DNA from: Firmicutes bacterium UBA3932
GTDB lineage: Bacteria; Bacillota; Clostridia; Peptostreptococcales; Anaerovoracaceae
Length of the DNA stretch: 9,721 nucleotides
Direction of reading: 5' to 3'
Assembly (NCBI GenBank): GCA_002385825.1
Contig: DGEG01000086.1
Coordinates: 1-9,721 of the forward strand
Shown: one piece after another, positions 6,888-9,721 of the stretch
Layout of the letters: every line of letters begins with the position of its first letter
How positions within the stretch are numbered: position 1 is the first letter of the stretch
Program-made: the position numbers and the translations under genes
Notes under the pieces: model-generated
Database searches by the model: none
Told to the model about the DNA's origin: nothing
Seen by the model: the letters and a program-made list of their open reading frames with translations, nothing else

Positions 6888-6929
6888 CAGCAAAGCATTG
6901 CAGATTTATGTTAAGAGTCTTATTTTTTT
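6871..6929 (+). terminator. riboswitch-controlled intrinsic terminator (expression platform)
   Basis: AAGACTTTTAGCATAA (6871-6886) pairs with TTATGTTAAGAGTCTT (6906-6921) over 16 bp with two G-U pairs; inside it GCAA/TTGC (6890-6893 with 6898-6901) extends the stem. A T7 run follows at 6923-6929, one base after the stem. Twelve of the sixteen left-arm bases (6875-6886) are also the 3' strand of the aptamer's closing helix, so aptamer and terminator cannot form together: metal binding should stop termination and turn the ATPase gene on. Confidence 0.85.
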
Positions 6930-6957
6930 ATATAATAATTCTTAGTATAAATCTGCA
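6899..6957 (+). repeat. long inverted repeat, alternative hairpin in read-through leader RNA
   Basis: TGCAGATTTAT (6899-6909) and ATAAATCTGCA (6947-6957) are perfect inverted repeats, and pairing continues through 6910-6918 with 6938-6946 to give a 20-bp helix with three G-U pairs and a 19-base loop containing the T7 run. It uses the terminator's right arm, so it excludes the terminator. The downstream strand is made only after the termination point, so it can form only in read-through RNA. The ribosome binding site at 6975-6982 stays free. From 6958 to 6974 nothing else was seen. Confidence 0.6.
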
Positions 6958-6990
6958 CCATAATCAAAAAAGGCAAAAGGAGTGAACTCG

Positions 6991-9651
6991 ATGTACGAAC
7001 AGCAGTCGATACAACAAGTGTTGGAAGAATTGCACGTAGATCAGAAAGCTGGATTGTCCGAAGAAGAAGCGGCCAGACGTTTGGATAAGTATGGACCGAA
7101 CACCTTTCAAGAGAAGAAACCCAAAACCAAGGTGCAGATGTTCATGGCGCAATTACGCGATCCTATGATATACATCCTTTTTGCAGCGACGGGAATCTCA
7201 TTGTTTCTGCAAGAAGTTGCCGATGCATTTATTATTCTGGCTATCATTCTGCTAAACGCCACTATAGGCATGGTGCAGGAAGCGAAGGCTGAAAAATCTT
7301 TGGAGGCTCTTAAAAAACTATCCAGTCCCACCGCACTGGTAAGGCGGGAGGGAAAAATTTGCGATGTAGAAGCGGCAAAACTGGTTCCCGGCGATATCGT
7401 TATACTTGAAGCGGGAAGGATAGTACCTGCAGATCTTAGACTCATAAACAGCGTTAATCTCAAAATCGAAGAAGCGGCTCTCACGGGAGAGTCCGTACCG
7501 GTACAGAAAGACGCGGACTTCGTTGCGGAGACTGAAATAACGCTGGGAGATCGATTGAACATGGCATACATGTCCACCAGCGTTGCATACGGCAGAGGAG
7601 AAGGTGTAGTCATCGGAACGGGGATGAATACGGAGATCGGTAAAATCGCAAAGATGATCAGCGAATCCGTCGATGAGATGACTCCCCTGCAAAAAAGGCT
7701 TGGAGACTTGGGCAAATTGTTGGGAGTGCTGGCTTTGGGGCTCTGCGTGGCGCTGTTCGTAATTGCCTTGATACAGCAAAGGGACGTTATGGAGATGCTC
7801 CTTACAGCAATCGCCCTTGCTGTTGCCGCCATTCCTGAGGGATTGCCGGCTGTTGTCACCATTGTTCTCGCCCTGGGCGTCATGCGAATGGTAAAGGTTA
7901 ATACAATTGTAAGAAGGTTGCCTGCAGTTGAAACCTTGGGATCTGTCAGCGTTGTATGTTCGGATAAAACGGGAACGCTGACCCAGAACAAGATGACGGT
8001 AACTAAGGTGTATGTAGACGGAAAACTCATAGACGTTCAAGATTTGGACAAGGAAAGCAATGACATTTTTATAAAAGGCTTTATTCTATGCACAGATGCT
8101 GTGGCGGATGAGGAGCGTAGGATCGGAGATCCTACTGAATTAGCCCTGATTGATATAGGGATAAACTTGGGTATTACGAAGAAATCCCTGGAGGAAGCGT
8201 CACCGAGAATCAATGAGCAGCCCTTCGATTCAGGGCGAAAAATGATGACCACGGTACACAGAGATGAGAACGGCAAGGTCACTGGCTACACCAAAGGCGC
8301 CGTGGACAGGCTTATTATTAAATGCACTCATATCATGGAAGGCGGTCAAATAAGGGAGATTACGGAAAAGGACAAGGAGAATATTGACGACGCCACAAGA
8401 CAGATGGCAACCATGGCTCTCCGGGTGCTTGCTCTTGCCGTTAAAATGGACGACGAGTCCGCCACAGAGGAAAATCTCATCTTTGTGGGCATGGTGGGAA
8501 TGATAGATCCGCCGCGGCCGGAAGCATTCGGAGCGGTTGAGACATTTAAGGATGCATCCATCACTACGATCATGATAACAGGCGATCATAAAGACACGGC
8601 TTTAGCTATTGCAAAGGAGTTGGGCATTGCGGAAAGGGAAGACCAGTGTATTACCGGCGATGAGCTCTCCCGCATGTCTCAGGAGGAACTCAATGGGGTG
8701 GTTTCTGACTTAAGGGTCTTTGCCCGGGTGTCACCGGAAAACAAAGTGATGATCGTCAACGCTTTTAAAGCCAACAATCACATAGTATCGATGACGGGTG
8801 ACGGCGTAAACGATGCGCCTTCATTGAAGGTTGCGGACATTGGTGTAGCGATGGGCATTACCGGCACGGACGTGGCGAAAAGCGCTTCAGATATGGTCCT
8901 TACCGATGACAACTTTGCAACCATACAGAAAGCGGTAGAGGAAGGGCGCAATATATATAACAACATCAAAAAGTCCGTACTTTTCCTCTTGTCATCCAAC
9001 TTGGGCGAGATCATAACCATGTTTACCGCCATCGTGGTGGGGCTTGCGGCTCCGTTGAAAGCGATCCATATTTTATGGGTAAACCTTATTACTGACTCCC
9101 TTCCCGCCCTCTCTTTGGGAGTGGACGAAGGGGATCCGGACATCATGAAAGAAAAGCCGAGGGATCCAAAGGAAAGCCTTTTTGCCCACGGCGGATACGC
9201 CATCACCATATTCTTCGGATCTGTCATAGGGATCACTACATTATGCGCATTCCTCTATTCTCCCGTTACCTTCCTGCTTGCTGCAGGAGAACCTGTGACC
9301 TTCGGGGCTATCAAAGCATTATTGTTTGCGGACGAATACATCTATTCACATGCGCAAACCTACGCTTTTACGGTGTTAGCCATATCCCAGCTCTTCAATG
9401 CCATGGGAATGAGGAACCTGAACAGGTCCATTTTCAAGTATAACCATTTCAGCAACCGTTTGATGATAGTCGCCTTTGTAGTTGCGTTTTCACTGCAGAT
9501 TGCGGTAACGGAGATCCCGTTCCTGATCGAAGCCTTTGATACGATCTCACTGACTCTTAAAGAATGGCTTGCTTTGGCTGCCATATCAACGACTCCCCTC
9601 TGGTTCCATGAGTTGTTTGTTTTTGTAAAATACCTCAGAAAACGTTCATAA
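6991..9651 (+). CDS. P2A-type cation-transporting ATPase, probable Mn2+ (Mn2+/Ca2+) exporter
   Basis: Membrane pump of the SERCA/PMR1 (P2A) class, 886 aa, the usual length. Motifs: N-terminal cation-ATPase domain (1-65), TGES at 165-168, TM4 VAAIPEGLP with E283, phosphorylated D325 in DKTGTLT, KGA at 435-437, TGD at 530-532, and MTGDGVNDAP at 601-610. Ion ligands by comparison with SERCA: E283 (TM4), N670 and E673 (TM5), N698, T701, D702 (TM6). The TM8 position matching SERCA Glu908 is Q800, so site I is altered while site II looks complete. The C-terminus has the expected TM7-TM10. ATG 6991 is chosen because AAAAGGAG (6975-6982) sits eight bases before it; the GTG at 6982 overlaps that site. 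Sequence alone would suggest Ca2+; the yybP-ykoY leader argues for Mn2+ export, as with riboswitch-controlled P-type ATPases of lactococci and streptococci. Ion specificity is inferred. Confidence 0.93.
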   Translation: MYEQQSIQQVLEELHVDQKAGLSEEEAARRLDKYGPNTFQEKKPKTKVQMFMAQLRDPMIYILFAATGISLFLQEVADAFIILAIILLNATIGMVQEAKAEKSLEALKKLSSPTALVRREGKICDVEAAKLVPGDIVILEAGRIVPADLRLINSVNLKIEEAALTGESVPVQKDADFVAETEITLGDRLNMAYMSTSVAYGRGEGVVIGTGMNTEIGKIAKMISESVDEMTPLQKRLGDLGKLLGVLALGLCVALFVIALIQQRDVMEMLLTAIALAVAAIPEGLPAVVTIVLALGVMRMVKVNTIVRRLPAVETLGSVSVVCSDKTGTLTQNKMTVTKVYVDGKLIDVQDLDKESNDIFIKGFILCTDAVADEERRIGDPTELALIDIGINLGITKKSLEEASPRINEQPFDSGRKMMTTVHRDENGKVTGYTKGAVDRLIIKCTHIMEGGQIREITEKDKENIDDATRQMATMALRVLALAVKMDDESATEENLIFVGMVGMIDPPRPEAFGAVETFKDASITTIMITGDHKDTALAIAKELGIAEREDQCITGDELSRMSQEELNGVVSDLRVFARVSPENKVMIVNAFKANNHIVSMTGDGVNDAPSLKVADIGVAMGITGTDVAKSASDMVLTDDNFATIQKAVEEGRNIYNNIKKSVLFLLSSNLGEIITMFTAIVVGLAAPLKAIHILWVNLITDSLPALSLGVDEGDPDIMKEKPRDPKESLFAHGGYAITIFFGSVIGITTLCAFLYSPVTFLLAAGEPVTFGAIKALLFADEYIYSHAQTYAFTVLAISQLFNAMGMRNLNRSIFKYNHFSNRLMIVAFVVAFSLQIAVTEIPFLIEAFDTISLTLKEWLALAAISTTPLWFHELFVFVKYLRKRS

Positions 9652-9698
9652 AAGGTTCACAAACTTTAAAAGAACTGTTTTGCTTTAAGGTCGTTAAG

Positions 9699-9721
9699 CA
9701 CACGGGGATAAACCCCGTGTG
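9699..9721 (+). terminator. hairpin after the P-type ATPase gene, probable intrinsic terminator
   Basis: CACACGGGG (9699-9707) and CCCCGTGTG (9713-9721) form a perfect 9-bp GC-rich stem with loop ATAAA, 47 bases after the ATPase stop codon. The window ends at the last base of the stem, so the T tract expected of a terminator cannot be seen. No gene was seen in 9652-9698. Confidence 0.6.

Noticed and set aside
6931..6936. TATAAT just after the riboswitch terminator as a second ATPase promoter.
   Set aside because: No -35 at a useful distance; the upstream positions fall in the terminator stem, and AT-rich sequence after a T tract gives such matches by chance.
6982..6990. Upstream GTG start for the P-type ATPase.
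   Set aside because: The GTG overlaps the AAAAGGAG ribosome binding site that is ideally spaced for the ATG at 6991.
7107..8030. Long minus-strand open frame (about 307 codons) opposite the P-type ATPase gene.
   Set aside because: It lies wholly antisense to the conserved ATPase, is full of Ser/Thr/Ile low-complexity runs typical of a shadow frame, and resembles no family.
9699..9721. Terminal hairpin as a mobile-element inverted end.
   Set aside because: Both arms are adjacent with a 5-base loop after a gene end, as in a terminator; no transposase or second copy is in the window.

Overview
The window looks like ordinary chromosome from a Gram-positive anaerobe of the class Clostridia (Bacillota). 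This is inferred from the gene set (ftsE-ftsX followed by a coiled-coil murein hydrolase and an S41 protease, plus a YerC/YecD-type TrpR-family protein), strong AGGAG-type ribosome binding sites, AT-rich sigma-A-type promoters in intermediate-GC DNA, and frequent AGA/AGG and ATA codons. I cannot name a genus. No insertion sequence, phage gene, CRISPR array, rRNA or tRNA was seen.

Layout: (1) 2-340 is the 3' end of a gene for a MinD/ParA/CpaE-like P-loop ATPase. (2) 510-4971 is a co-directional, tightly packed group: ftsE, ftsX (overlapping ftsE by 11 bases), a secreted coiled-coil M23 metallopeptidase, and recJ. FtsE and FtsX form the membrane complex that switches on cell-wall hydrolases. 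The M23 protein has the PcsB/CwlO-type coiled coil that such complexes hold, here joined to a LytM domain with all its active-site residues. (3) 5086-6288 is a membrane-anchored S41/CtpB-type protease with its own extended -10 promoter. (4) 6323-6634 on the minus strand is a small YerC/YecD-type regulator, convergent with the protease gene. (5) 6635-6990 is a 356-base regulatory region between divergent genes. (6) 6991-9651 is a P2A-type cation ATPase followed by a strong hairpin at the window edge.

The richest part is the region 6727-6990. Two divergent promoters share almost the same -35 hexamer. The rightward transcript begins with what reads as a yybP-ykoY Mn2+ riboswitch aptamer (about 6790-6887): closing helix, GGAGTAG on one side and ACAAGA on the other. 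The 3' strand of the closing helix is also the left arm of a 16-bp terminator hairpin with a T7 tract (6871-6929), which gives a classic metal-ON transcriptional switch. A further 20-bp helix (6899-6918 with 6938-6957) would use the terminator's right arm in read-through RNA. I have not seen that element described. The controlled ATPase would be called a calcium pump by similarity, but its leader argues for Mn2+ (or Mn2+/Ca2+) export, and one of its predicted site-I ligands is changed (Glu to Gln in TM8).
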